Source of the DNA: Kribbella voronezhensis
Lineage (GTDB): Bacteria; Actinomycetota; Actinomycetes; Propionibacteriales; Kribbellaceae
Assembly (NCBI RefSeq): GCF_004365175.1
Contig: NZ_SOCE01000001.1
Span: 5,339,403 to 5,403,402 of the forward strand
Direction: 5' to 3'
Length of the DNA: 64,000 bases
Shown here one piece after another: positions 43,074-51,381 of the stretch. The notes beneath the pieces were generated by a model. That model ran no database searches. It had not been told where the DNA came from and worked only from the letters and a program-made list of their open reading frames with translations. The translations under genes and the position numbers were made by a program. Position 1 is the first letter of the stretch. Each line of letters starts with the position of its first letter.

Positions 43074-43427
43074 GTGGGACGCATCATTCATGTCGAACTC
43101 ACCGCTGCCGGGCTCGACGCCGCTGCGGAGTTCTACACCAAGGCGTTCGGCTGGCAGCTCACGCCGTCGGGCTTCGTCGACGGCTACCTGGTGGCGGAGA
43201 CGGGAGCGGGGGACGGGATCGACGCCGCGATCATGAAGCGGGAGTACCAGCAGCAACCCGCGATCGTGTGGCTCGAAGTGGACGACCTCGACGCCACCTG
43301 CGCCGCGGTGGTCGCAGCCGGTGGGACCGCCGACCACGAGGCGCAGGAGATCCCGGGCGTCGGCCGGCTCAGCTACGTCCGCGATCCGGAAGGTGTCGTC
43401 CTGGGCATCCGGCAACCAGCCGGCTGA
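43074..43427 (+). CDS. VOC superfamily protein
   Basis: The 117-aa glyoxalase-fold protein starts at GTG 43074 with GGAGGAGAA six bases before it; the frame upstream overlaps araC and is not needed. Two halves are visible: GRIIHVELTAAGLDAAAEFY, then FGWQL; and VWLEVDDLDATCAAVVAAGG, ending GRLSYVRDPEGVVLGIRQP. The closing DPEGVVLGI is the standard VOC ending. It is probably co-transcribed with the AraC regulator. No substrate can be assigned. Confidence 0.82.
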   Translation: MGRIIHVELTAAGLDAAAEFYTKAFGWQLTPSGFVDGYLVAETGAGDGIDAAIMKREYQQQPAIVWLEVDDLDATCAAVVAAGGTADHEAQEIPGVGRLSYVRDPEGVVLGIRQPAG

Positions 43428-43442
43428 TCGGCGGTTGAGGGG

Positions 43443-43730
43443 TCAGCCGGCGGCGGTGTCGATGTGGCGGGCGAGGACGAGGTCGTCGTCGGTGATGCCG
43501 CCGGCGTCGTGGCTGCTGACCCGGAAGGTGATCGTGGTGTAGCGGATGTCGATGTCCGGGTGGTGGTTCATCGACTCGGCCAGTTGGGCGACGGTCGCGA
43601 CCAGCCGGATGCCGTCCAGGAAGCTGTCTTTCTTGACGCTGCGGACCAGCGCGTTCTCGTCGACCTTCCACTCCGGGAGGTGGTCGCGGATCGCGGCATC
43701 GATCTGGTCGTCCGTCAGCAGCTCAGCCAT
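43443..43730 (-). CDS. 4a-hydroxytetrahydrobiopterin dehydratase
   Basis: This 95-aa pterin-4a-carbinolamine dehydratase (PCD/DCoH) recycles the pterin cofactor of aromatic amino-acid hydroxylases. The active-site block MNHHPDIDIRYTTITFRVSS (two catalytic His plus Asp) and the C-terminal GGITDDDLVLARHID are intact. The ATG at 43730 gives MAELLTDDQIDAAI, the usual start; two codons upstream are not conserved. No phenylalanine hydroxylase gene lies in the window, so its partner is elsewhere, or it has the alternative molybdopterin-linked role. Confidence 0.92.
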   Translation of the reverse strand: MAELLTDDQIDAAIRDHLPEWKVDENALVRSVKKDSFLDGIRLVATVAQLAESMNHHPDIDIRYTTITFRVSSHDAGGITDDDLVLARHIDTAAG

Positions 43731-43811
43731 GCGCACACTCTAGTGCCAGTACGCCGTCAGCCGGCGCCAGTGCTGGTACGCCGTCACCCGGCGGCGGGAG
43801 GCAGCCGCCCG

Positions 43812-45200
43812 TCAGCTGGTGATCGGACGGACCCGGTGCGAGGTGAGGAGCGCGGCGAAAGCAAGGGCCGCGCTGGCGACGATGATCGTGCCGAAGACCC
43901 AGGGGCCGGGATCCGAGGCGTTCAAGGCCAGCAGCGTGCCGCTGACCGCGAGCGCGGTTGCGATGCTCATCGTTCCTGCCATCTGACCGGCGCTGGTGTT
44001 GCGACCGGAGTTGCCCGCGTCGGAGAGGTCGAGAGTGAGGACCGACAGGCTCGACGAGCTCAGGCCCATACCGACGCCGGCGAACGACCAGCCGATCAAC
44101 CCGGCCCAGCCGCCGTCGCTCCAGGCGAGCAACGAGGTGACGGCGAGCCCGAGTGTCATCAGGACCAGGCCGATCCGTAGTACGGACACTCGCTGCAGCC
44201 CGTGGTCGCGGCCCTGTAGCCAGGATCCGAACGCCCAGCTCACTCCGGTGATCGACAGCGTGATCCCTGCCTTCGACGGGCTGAAGTCGTGCCGCAAGGT
44301 CAACAGCAGCGGAAGATAAGCGCCCGTCCCCGCGAACGCGGCGCCACCAAGCCCCCGTACTGCGACCACGGCAGGGAACCCGCGACGTGCGACGAACGTG
44401 CCTTGCGGCATCACCCGTACGGCGGCCAGCGCGAGCACCACGACGCTGAGAGCGATCGCCGTACCGCCCGCGATGTGGTGAGCCTGCAGGTGATCCCCGG
44501 CGAGCGTCATCGCGAACAAGGCCACCGACGCGGCGAACGCCCAAGGCAATGCGGATCGCCACGCTTCCAGTTCGGCCGTCTCCTTCGGGCTGCGTTCGGG
44601 CGCGACGCTGCGCGCGGACAACTGCATCGCGGGCTGCAGCAGTAACCAACTCGGGATCAACAGGGCGACCGCGCCGATGAACACCCACCGCCAGCCGAGG
44701 TGCTCGGTCACCAGTCCCGTCACGAACGGGCCGAGGACCGACGGCAGGATCCACATCGCCGCGAACAACGAGAACATCCGCGGCCGCAGTACGGCGGGCA
44801 GTGCGCGCGCGACCAGCACCATCAGGGCTACGTCCAGCAGGCCCTCGGCCAGACCGCTCAGCAGTCGACCGGCGACCACCATCGGCATCCCTTGCGCAGT
44901 GCCGACCAGTAGCTGAGCGAGCGCGAAGGTGATCGCACCGGCCCGGAGGGTGGGGATCGGGCCGCGTCGATCGGCCCAGAGCCCGGCGATGGCCAGCGAC
45001 ACCAGGTAGCTCGCGTTGGGCGCGGCATTGGCCAGCCCGAAGCTGCCGATCGCGTCGAACTCGCGGACCATCGTCGGCAACGCCGTACCGACCGCCCGGT
45101 TCTCGAACGCGCCCAGAGTGACCAGCGCGATCACCCCGAGCACCAGGGGCAAGTGCGGTCCGCTGAACAGCTTGGGCTTGTGCGCTTCGGTCAAGGACAT
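43812..45200 (-). CDS. MFS transporter (DHA-type)
   Basis: A 462-aa major facilitator with 12-14 hydrophobic segments. The motif-A-like loop between helices 2 and 3 is LWADRRGPIPTLRAG, and the loop before helix 5 has LVARALPAVLRPRMFSLFAA. It is probably a proton-driven drug exporter. ATG at 45200 is chosen because a promoter with -10 CAGGAT ends seven bases before it; the ATG at 45209 lies inside that box. The promoter has a 19-bp spacer holding a dyad, the hallmark of MerR-family control, although no merR gene is nearby. Confidence 0.88.
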   Translation of the reverse strand: MSLTEAHKPKLFSGPHLPLVLGVIALVTLGAFENRAVGTALPTMVREFDAIGSFGLANAAPNASYLVSLAIAGLWADRRGPIPTLRAGAITFALAQLLVGTAQGMPMVVAGRLLSGLAEGLLDVALMVLVARALPAVLRPRMFSLFAAMWILPSVLGPFVTGLVTEHLGWRWVFIGAVALLIPSWLLLQPAMQLSARSVAPERSPKETAELEAWRSALPWAFAASVALFAMTLAGDHLQAHHIAGGTAIALSVVVLALAAVRVMPQGTFVARRGFPAVVAVRGLGGAAFAGTGAYLPLLLTLRHDFSPSKAGITLSITGVSWAFGSWLQGRDHGLQRVSVLRIGLVLMTLGLAVTSLLAWSDGGWAGLIGWSFAGVGMGLSSSSLSVLTLDLSDAGNSGRNTSAGQMAGTMSIATALAVSGTLLALNASDPGPWVFGTIIVASAALAFAALLTSHRVRPITS

Positions 45201-45207
45201 GCCCGCC

Positions 45208-45238
45208 ATCCTGAGAGTTCAAGCTAACTTGAAGTCAA
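45208..45238 (-). promoter_or_regulatory. MerR-type promoter of the MFS gene
   Basis: On the minus strand TTGACT (-35, 45238-45233), a 19-bp spacer and CAGGAT (-10, 45213-45208). The dyad TTCAAG-TTAG-CTTGAA (45233-45218) fills the spacer, as in SoxR/MerR-activated promoters. The -35 overlaps the stop codon of the ABC1-kinase gene. Confidence 0.65.
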
Positions 45239-47208
45239 CTGCGGCTCTCGGGCAACCGGAAGACCAGGACGAGCACCCGGAGGACGAGCACCGCGCAGAT
45301 CACCAGCAGGTTGTAGGCGAAGAGCTGGAACAAGCTCAGCGAACTGGTGACCTGCGGGCCTCCCGGCGTACCGAGGAGCAGGACTGCCATCAGGCCGGCG
45401 GTGGCACCGAGGATCGCGAGCAACGCCTGGTGGAGCAAGCCGGTCAGGTGCCGCCGGTCGCGTTCGTCGGCGAGCAGGCGTACGTTGACGCTCAGCCGGC
45501 CCGACTCGGCCGCGGCCGCGATCCGGTCGATCCGTCGCGGCAACCGGCGCAGCATCGGCAACAAGGTGGCCAGCTCCTCGGTCGCCGTACGGCGTAACGC
45601 GTCGGGCGCGAGCCGGTCGGTGACATGGGCGGCCGCGAACTGGCGGGACGCGGCGACCAGGTCGAAGCCGGGGGAGATCCGCGAGATCGTGCCCTCGATG
45701 GTGGCCAGTGCGCGAAACACCGCGGCCACCTCGGGCGGAACGCCGAGTCCGTGCGCGGTGATGATCTTGAACAGGTCGTTGAACATCGCCGGCCCGAGGG
45801 CGGCGCCGGCGCCGAGATGACGGGCCATGAACTGGCCGACCGCGCGTTCGAGCGACTGCTCGTCGACCGTGTCCGGGCGATAAACGATCTCCAGCAGGGC
45901 GTCGGTCGCGGCCGTCGGGTCGCCGTGGTCGACCGCGAGCAGGAACCGCTGCAGGGCTTCGCGCGTGGACGGATCCAGCCGCCCGACCGAGCCGAGGTCG
46001 AGCATCCCGATCCGGCCGTCGGTGAGCAGCAGGAAGTTGCCGGGATGGGGATCGGCATGGAACACGCCGTCGATGGCGACCTGGCCGAGAAGGCACTCGA
46101 ACAAGGCCTTGGCCAGCCGGGCGGCGTCCAGGCCGCGCTCGGCGATCGAGCGGGCCGCCGCGCCCAGCTGGATCCCGTCCAGCCGCTGCATCGTGAGCAC
46201 TCGCCGGCTGCACAGCCGCGGATGCAACTCCGGTACGACGATGTCGTTGCTCGCAGCAATCGTTCGGCCGGCCGCGACGCTGGTCATGTTGCTTGCCTCG
46301 ACGGTGAAGTCGAGTTCCTCCCGCATCGCGTCGGCGAACCCGGCGGCGAGTGCGCGGACGCCCATCGAGCGGCCCCAGTCCGTGTTGCGTTCGAGCGTCC
46401 TGGCCAGCCGCTGGACGATGTCGAGATCGCGCTCGACCACCGAGGCGATACCGGGCCGCTGGACCTTCACGACGACTTGTTCGCCGTCGCTCAGGCGGGC
46501 CGGGTAGACCTGGGCCACCGAGGCGGCGGCGAGCGGTTCGGGGCCGAACTCGGCGAAGACCTGCAGAGGCGGCGCGCCCAGCTCCTGGGTGAGCACTTCT
46601 TCGATCTGCGGCCACGGAGCAGGGGAGACCTGGTCCTGCAGCCGGCTCAGCTCCAGCGCGACGGAGGCCGGAATGACGTCGCTGCGGGTGGAGAGGACCT
46701 GGCCGAGCTTGACGAAGGTGACGCCGGCTTCGTCGAGGGCGAGCCTCAGTGAGCGGGCGAGATCCGCTTGCCCGGCGGCGTTTTCCCGGCCCGGCCGGCG
46801 GCGCCCGCGCAGGTACGGGCCGAGGCCGTGCCGGATCGCGATCCGGAGGATCTGCAGGTAGCGCTTCGTCCGGGCGATCCGGCCGGTCAGGTCGCGCCGC
46901 AGATCGCGGGCCCTCGGCAACGAACCGGTCGGTACCACGGCCTCGGCCAGCACCAGGAAGATCAGCCCGGTCAGCATCGAGCAGAGCGCGTCCAGCGCCA
47001 GCAGGGCGATCGCCGCTCCGGTCGACCCGGTCCAGGGCAACGGCCCGGCGAGCGCGTTCATCAGCGGCGCGAACATCGCCAGCGTCAGTCCGGCCCCGAT
47101 CGCCAGCCGCCCGAGCCCGAACCGTACGCCGAGCAGCCGCTGCGAGACCGGCACGAAGATGACCATGAACACACCGACATTGATCAGCCCGACCAGCACC
47201 ACATCCAT
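45235..47208 (-). CDS. ABC1/UbiB family atypical kinase
   Basis: The 657-aa membrane-associated protein has two to three N-terminal hydrophobic helices (residues 3-95), the ABC1 kinase-like domain, and two C-terminal helices (590-650). The kinase signature is complete: KxGQ in FVKLGQVLSTRSDVIP, the Ala-rich loop AAASVAQVYPARL with VVVKVQRPG (Lys), ExD-like EELDFTVEASN, FHADPHPGNFLLL and IGMLDLGSVG. UbiB-type proteins assist quinone and lipid metabolism by an unclear ATPase role; in actinobacteria menaquinone is the likely link. N-terminal helices before the kinase are less usual. Confidence 0.9.
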   Translation of the reverse strand: MDVVLVGLINVGVFMVIFVPVSQRLLGVRFGLGRLAIGAGLTLAMFAPLMNALAGPLPWTGSTGAAIALLALDALCSMLTGLIFLVLAEAVVPTGSLPRARDLRRDLTGRIARTKRYLQILRIAIRHGLGPYLRGRRRPGRENAAGQADLARSLRLALDEAGVTFVKLGQVLSTRSDVIPASVALELSRLQDQVSPAPWPQIEEVLTQELGAPPLQVFAEFGPEPLAAASVAQVYPARLSDGEQVVVKVQRPGIASVVERDLDIVQRLARTLERNTDWGRSMGVRALAAGFADAMREELDFTVEASNMTSVAAGRTIAASNDIVVPELHPRLCSRRVLTMQRLDGIQLGAAARSIAERGLDAARLAKALFECLLGQVAIDGVFHADPHPGNFLLLTDGRIGMLDLGSVGRLDPSTREALQRFLLAVDHGDPTAATDALLEIVYRPDTVDEQSLERAVGQFMARHLGAGAALGPAMFNDLFKIITAHGLGVPPEVAAVFRALATIEGTISRISPGFDLVAASRQFAAAHVTDRLAPDALRRTATEELATLLPMLRRLPRRIDRIAAAAESGRLSVNVRLLADERDRRHLTGLLHQALLAILGATAGLMAVLLLGTPGGPQVTSSLSLFQLFAYNLLVICAVLVLRVLVLVFRLPESRS

Positions 47209-47279
47209 GATCGCGACCCTAGGGCAGCAGCGGCCCTTGCCGCGTCACCCCGGCAGGGGAGCCGCCCCCGGATCGGTGT

Positions 47280-47951
47280 TCACCCGCGAGAGTGAGATGC
47301 CCAGCGGTACTGGTGTTCCGGGCGTCCGGTCGAGCCGTATCGCAGGCTCAGTACTGCGCGCCCGTCGTCGGCCAGCGCGGCCAGGTACCGCTGGGCGGTC
47401 GCCCGGGAGATGCCCAGCTGGGCAGCCAGATCGGCTGCGGTCCGCGGTCCACCGGCCTGCCGTAAGGCGGTCGTCACCAGCCGTGCCGTCACCGGCGACT
47501 GGCCCTTCGGCGTCGGCGGCCGATCGGCTTCGTGCAGTGCGTCGACGGCCCGGTCGATCGCTTGCTGGGTCAGCTCGTCCGACTGGTCGCCCAGCAGCGT
47601 CCGGTAGCGCACGTACGCACGGAGCCGGGACGTGAGTTGCTCGGAGCCGAAGGGCTTGATCAGGTAGTTCAGCGCACCCGCTGCGAACGCCGCACGGACC
47701 GAGGCCGCCGATGAATCCGCGGTGACCATGAAGATGTCGGCGCGCAGTTCAGCGGCGATCTCGATCCCCGGCCGGTCGGGTAGATAACTGTCCAGCAGTA
47801 CGAGATCCGGCCCGAGGTCGGCGGCCAGCCGCAGCGCATCGGCTGCGGTATGCGCCACTCCGACGACTTCCAGACCGATGACCTGGGCAACGAGCAGCGC
47901 GTGCACCTGGGCGACCCGGAAGTCGTCCTCCACCACCAGGACGCCGATCAT
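47280..47951 (-). CDS. CitB/DcuR-like response regulator
   Basis: This 223-aa regulator pairs with the kinase encoded directly upstream (ATGA overlap). The receiver domain has VLVVEDDFRVAQVHALLV, phospho-Asp in VLLDSYLPDRPG and Lys in NYLIKPFGSEQL. The C-terminus carries a DcuR/CitB-type helix-turn-helix (ADLAAQLGISRATAQRYLAA). This family controls uptake and metabolism of citrate, C4-dicarboxylates or related acids. The divergent ABC importer genes are the natural targets. Confidence 0.92.
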   Translation of the reverse strand: MIGVLVVEDDFRVAQVHALLVAQVIGLEVVGVAHTAADALRLAADLGPDLVLLDSYLPDRPGIEIAAELRADIFMVTADSSAASVRAAFAAGALNYLIKPFGSEQLTSRLRAYVRYRTLLGDQSDELTQQAIDRAVDALHEADRPPTPKGQSPVTARLVTTALRQAGGPRTAADLAAQLGISRATAQRYLAALADDGRAVLSLRYGSTGRPEHQYRWASHSRG

Positions 47952-49540
47952 GTGCCCGCCTCCTCCAGGACGTCGGGCAACTGCGCCACGAACACCGTCT
48001 CCGTACCGTCGCAGCCCAGGTTCGTCAGAGCGATGTCGCCACCGAGCCGCCGGGCGGTCTGGCGGGCGATCGCCAGCCCGAGCCCCCGGTCGGTACCGCG
48101 GCTGGAGATGCCCTCGACGAAGATCGCCTCGGTCTGCTCGGGCGATATCCCGTCGCCGGTGTTCGCCACCGAGATCACCAGCCGCGTGCCCTCCGACAGC
48201 AGGTCGACCTCGACCCCACCCGGACGACGCGTCGACGCGTGAGCCGCGTCCAGGGCGTTGTCGACCAGGTTGCCCAGAACCGTCACCACCTCGACCGGCG
48301 CGACCAGCCGCTGCTGGACCCAGCTGGCCTCGGACAGCGTCAGCGTCACCCCGAGCTCGGCCGCCCGGGCGGTCTTGGCCGCCATGAACGACCGGATGGT
48401 GGCGGATCGAACGGCCGGCGAGTCGCTGATCGAGTCGGCGTCCTGGAACTGGGTGACGGCTCGCAGGTACTCCAGTGCGTCGTCCTGCGCGTCAGCCTGC
48501 AACAGCCCGAGAACCGTATGCATCCGATTCGCGAACTCGTGCCGCTGCGCGCGAAGGGCCCCGGTCATACTCCGTACTGCGTCCAGCTCGCTGGTCAGCT
48601 GCTCCAGGTCGGTGCGATCCCGCAGCGTCAGCACACTGCCCAGATCCCGGCCGTCACGATGGACCGGACGATGGTTGGCCACCAGCACCCGATCACCCGC
48701 CACGGTGAGGATGTTGTCCGCCCGGTCGCCGTCGAGGACGGATCTCAACCGGGGCGGAAGATCCAGCTCGCTCAGCGAGATCCCCGGTTCCACCGGCCGG
48801 CCGAGCAGCCGGACCGCCTCGTCGTTGCACATCGTCACCCGGCGGTCGGTGTCGACCGCCAGGACGCCTTCGCCGATCCCGTGCAGCACCGCCTCGCGCT
48901 CGCGGACCAGATCGGCCAGGTCAGCCGGTTCCAGCCCGAACGTGCCGCGCTTCAGCACCCGGGACAGCCAGGTCGAACCGGCGACGCCGAGCAGCAGGGC
49001 TCCGACGGCGAACGGGGCGGTGGCGCCGATCAGATCCTCCAGCGCGTGCCGGATCTCGGCCGCGTCGAAGCCGACACTCACCTCACCGACGATCGCACCG
49101 GCCGAGTCACGGACCGGGACCTTGCCGCGCGCGGACAGCCCGAGCGTGCCGCGCTCGATGTTCACCACTTCGCGGCCGGACAGCGCTTCGGACGGGTCCG
49201 TGCTGACGGGTTTGCCGATCTGGTCCGGGGTCGGGTGGGCGAGCCGGATGCCGCGCGCATCGGTCACCACGACGAACAGTGCCCCGGTCGCCCGGGAGGC
49301 GTTGAGGGCGATCTGCTGGACCGCGGGCTGATCCCCGGCCCGGACGAGATCACCCAGGTGCTGCTCGGCCGCGACGGTGCGCGCGACGTTGAGTGCGCGT
49401 TGCTCGTACTGATGTTCCAGGCTCTGGTCGAGCAGCCAGGCGACCAGCCCGAAACCGATGCCGACGACCAGCGCGACCAGGCCGATCTGCAGCAGCAGGA
49501 GCTGCCGCGTGAAGCGCATGCCGCGCAATCGAGCCACCAT
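47948..49540 (-). CDS. CitA/DcuS-like sensor histidine kinase
   Basis: A 530-aa kinase with two membrane helices (residues 12-38 and about 172-192) enclosing an extracytoplasmic PAS-like (sCache) sensor, then a cytoplasmic PAS (VREREAVLHGIGEGVLAVDT) and the transmitter. The phosphoacceptor is in LRAQRHEFANRMHTVLGLLQ, the HEFxNxxH motif of the CitA group, and the ATPase has GNLVDNALDAAH and GLGLAIARQTARRLGG. A TACGGT -10 box six bases before the ATG suggests a leaderless start. It probably senses an organic anion outside the cell and signals to the overlapping response regulator. Confidence 0.93.
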   Translation of the reverse strand: MVARLRGMRFTRQLLLLQIGLVALVVGIGFGLVAWLLDQSLEHQYEQRALNVARTVAAEQHLGDLVRAGDQPAVQQIALNASRATGALFVVVTDARGIRLAHPTPDQIGKPVSTDPSEALSGREVVNIERGTLGLSARGKVPVRDSAGAIVGEVSVGFDAAEIRHALEDLIGATAPFAVGALLLGVAGSTWLSRVLKRGTFGLEPADLADLVREREAVLHGIGEGVLAVDTDRRVTMCNDEAVRLLGRPVEPGISLSELDLPPRLRSVLDGDRADNILTVAGDRVLVANHRPVHRDGRDLGSVLTLRDRTDLEQLTSELDAVRSMTGALRAQRHEFANRMHTVLGLLQADAQDDALEYLRAVTQFQDADSISDSPAVRSATIRSFMAAKTARAAELGVTLTLSEASWVQQRLVAPVEVVTVLGNLVDNALDAAHASTRRPGGVEVDLLSEGTRLVISVANTGDGISPEQTEAIFVEGISSRGTDRGLGLAIARQTARRLGGDIALTNLGCDGTETVFVAQLPDVLEEAGT

Positions 49541-49546
49541 CTGCCC

Positions 49547-49552
49547 ACCGTA
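49547..49552 (-). promoter_or_regulatory. -10 box of the sensor kinase gene
   Basis: TACGGT on the minus strand, 6 nt before the ATG at 49540. Confidence 0.45.
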
Positions 49553-49670
49553 AACCCCGCTCTGAGCGAAATGCGCAGAACGCGGGCTATGGGGAATGGG
49601 CGGGTAACGACGGCAAGGGATCCCGTGGCCGCGAATCCTCCCTACCTTTTCGAAGCAACAGAGCTGTCAT

Positions 49671-49703
49671 CCGCCGGCAAGGCGCCCGTAACCGGGCCGG
49701 CGG
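49671..49703. promoter_or_regulatory. CCGCCGGC/GCCGGCGG inverted repeat before the ABC operon
   Basis: 8-bp arms (49671-49678 and 49696-49703) with a 17-nt loop, ending 24 bases before the ABC ATPase ATG. It could be the response-regulator site or an mRNA structure; nothing decides between them. Confidence 0.35.
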
Positions 49704-49726
49704 GTTCGAGGAGAGGTGGGCGAGCG

Positions 49727-50530
49727 ATGAGCTATCTGGTCGACATCGACCATGCGACCAAGCGGTTCCTGACCAGCGCGGGCACCGCCCACACCGCAGT
49801 ACAGGACATCACCCTGCAGGTGACGGCCGGTGAGTTCGTGGCCGTGGTCGGGCCGACCGGGTGCGGCAAGTCCACGACTTTGTCGCTCGTCTCGGGGCTC
49901 GAGCCGCCGTCCGAGGGCAGTGTGCGCGTCAACGGTCAACCGGTGCGGGGGATTCCGTCCGGCGTCGGGTACATGTTCCAGGCCGACGCCATGCTGCCGT
50001 GGCGGACCGTCCTGGCAAATGTTGCCTCCGGCCCCCTTTGGCAGGGCAAGCCGAAGGAGCAGGCCGACGCGCTGGCCCGGGACTGGGTCGCCCGGGTCGG
50101 CCTGGCCGGGTTCGAGGACTACTACATGCACCAGTTGTCCGGCGGCATGCGCAAACGGGTGGCGCTGGCGCAGACGCTGGTCAACGAGCCGTCGATCCTG
50201 CTGATGGACGAACCGTTCTCGGCCCTGGACGTCCAGACCCGGGCCCTGATGCAGAACGAACTGCTCGACCTGTGGTCCGGCACGAGCGCCGCGGTCATCT
50301 TCGTCACGCATGACCTGGAGGAGGCGATCACGCTCGCCGACCGGGTCGTGGTGATGACCGCCAGCCCGGCCCGGATCAAGGACACCTTCGAAGTCCACCT
50401 GGAGCGGCCCCGCAACGTCGAGGAGATCCGGATGACGCCCGAGTTCATCGCCATCTATCGCGAAGTGTGGAGTTCGCTGTCCGACGAGGTCGCGATCGCC
50501 CGGAAGACAGGAGCCTCTCGTGTTGCGTGA
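49727..50530 (+). CDS. ABC transporter ATPase (SsuB/TauB-like)
   Basis: This 267-aa ATPase has Walker A GPTGCGKSTTLSLVSGL, the SsuB-type MFQADAMLPWRTVLANV Q-loop, signature LSGGMRKRVALAQTL, Walker B ILLMDEPFSALD and the switch His in VTHDLEEA. It drives an importer of the NMT1/taurine/nitrate superfamily. ATG at 49727 has GGAGAGG upstream. It overlaps the permease gene by 11 bases. The cargo is unknown; the divergent CitAB-like system suggests an organic anion. Confidence 0.93.
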   Translation: MSYLVDIDHATKRFLTSAGTAHTAVQDITLQVTAGEFVAVVGPTGCGKSTTLSLVSGLEPPSEGSVRVNGQPVRGIPSGVGYMFQADAMLPWRTVLANVASGPLWQGKPKEQADALARDWVARVGLAGFEDYYMHQLSGGMRKRVALAQTLVNEPSILLMDEPFSALDVQTRALMQNELLDLWSGTSAAVIFVTHDLEEAITLADRVVVMTASPARIKDTFEVHLERPRNVEEIRMTPEFIAIYREVWSSLSDEVAIARKTGASRVA

Positions 50531-51362
50531 TTCCCGCCGCACCGGCCGATCGGCCGTCGCCGTACGGCGACGGCACAAGACGCTCGTCTATGCGCTCCGC
50601 TTGCTGCTGCTGGTGCTGATCCTCGGTGGCTGGGAGCTGTCCGTCAGCTTGTGGCTCGACCCGTTCTTCTACTCCAAGCCCAGCCTGATCTGGGACAAGC
50701 TGGTCATCTGGTTCACCGACGGCACCGCGCAGGGCTCGATCTGGGCCCAGATCGGCGTGACGCTGCAGGAGGCCGCTCTCGGCTTCGTCCTCGGCTCGCT
50801 GGTCGGCGTCATCCTCGGCATCCTGCTCGGCCGCGCCCGGCTGCTTGCCGAGGTCGTCTCGCCGTACATCCAGGCCCTCAACGCCGTACCGCGGATCGTG
50901 CTGGCGGCGTTGTTCGTGATCTGGTTCGGGCTCGGGATGGAGTCCAAGATCGCCACCGCGTTCGTGCTGGTCTTCTTCCCGGTCTTCTTCAACGCCTTCC
51001 AGGGTGCCCGCGAGGTCGACCGCAACCTGGTCAACAACGCTCGCATCCTGGGCGCCGGCCGGGGCCAGGTGCTCTGGTCGATCGTGGTCCCGAGTTCGAC
51101 GTCGTGGATCCTGGCGTCCCTGCACACCGCCTTCGGGTTCGCCCTGATCGGCGCCATCGTCGGTGAGTACACCGGCGCCACCCGGGGTCTGGGCCTGCTG
51201 ATCAGCACCGCCCAAGGCTCCTTCGACGCAGCCGGCATCTACGCCGGAATGCTGATCACCACCGTGCTCGCACTGCTGGCCGAGGTCGTGCTCGGCCTGG
51301 CCGAACGGCGGTTGCTGCGCTGGCGTCCACCGGCCCAGGCATCCTTCGTCGCCGCCATCTGA
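50520..51362 (+). CDS. ABC transporter permease (SsuC-like)
   Basis: The 280-aa permease has about six membrane helices and the BPD_transp_1 domain. The EAA loop contacting the ATPase is REVDRNLVNNARILGAGRGQ, followed by VLWSIVVPSS. GTG at 50520 is preceded by AGGAG at good spacing and overlaps the ATPase gene. The SsuC/TauC group usually works as a homodimer, which fits the single permease gene here. The binding protein follows after 19 bases. Confidence 0.92.
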   Translation: MLRDSRRTGRSAVAVRRRHKTLVYALRLLLLVLILGGWELSVSLWLDPFFYSKPSLIWDKLVIWFTDGTAQGSIWAQIGVTLQEAALGFVLGSLVGVILGILLGRARLLAEVVSPYIQALNAVPRIVLAALFVIWFGLGMESKIATAFVLVFFPVFFNAFQGAREVDRNLVNNARILGAGRGQVLWSIVVPSSTSWILASLHTAFGFALIGAIVGEYTGATRGLGLLISTAQGSFDAAGIYAGMLITTVLALLAEVVLGLAERRLLRWRPPAQASFVAAI

Positions 51363-51381
51363 CTTCCCCTAGGAGACAACC

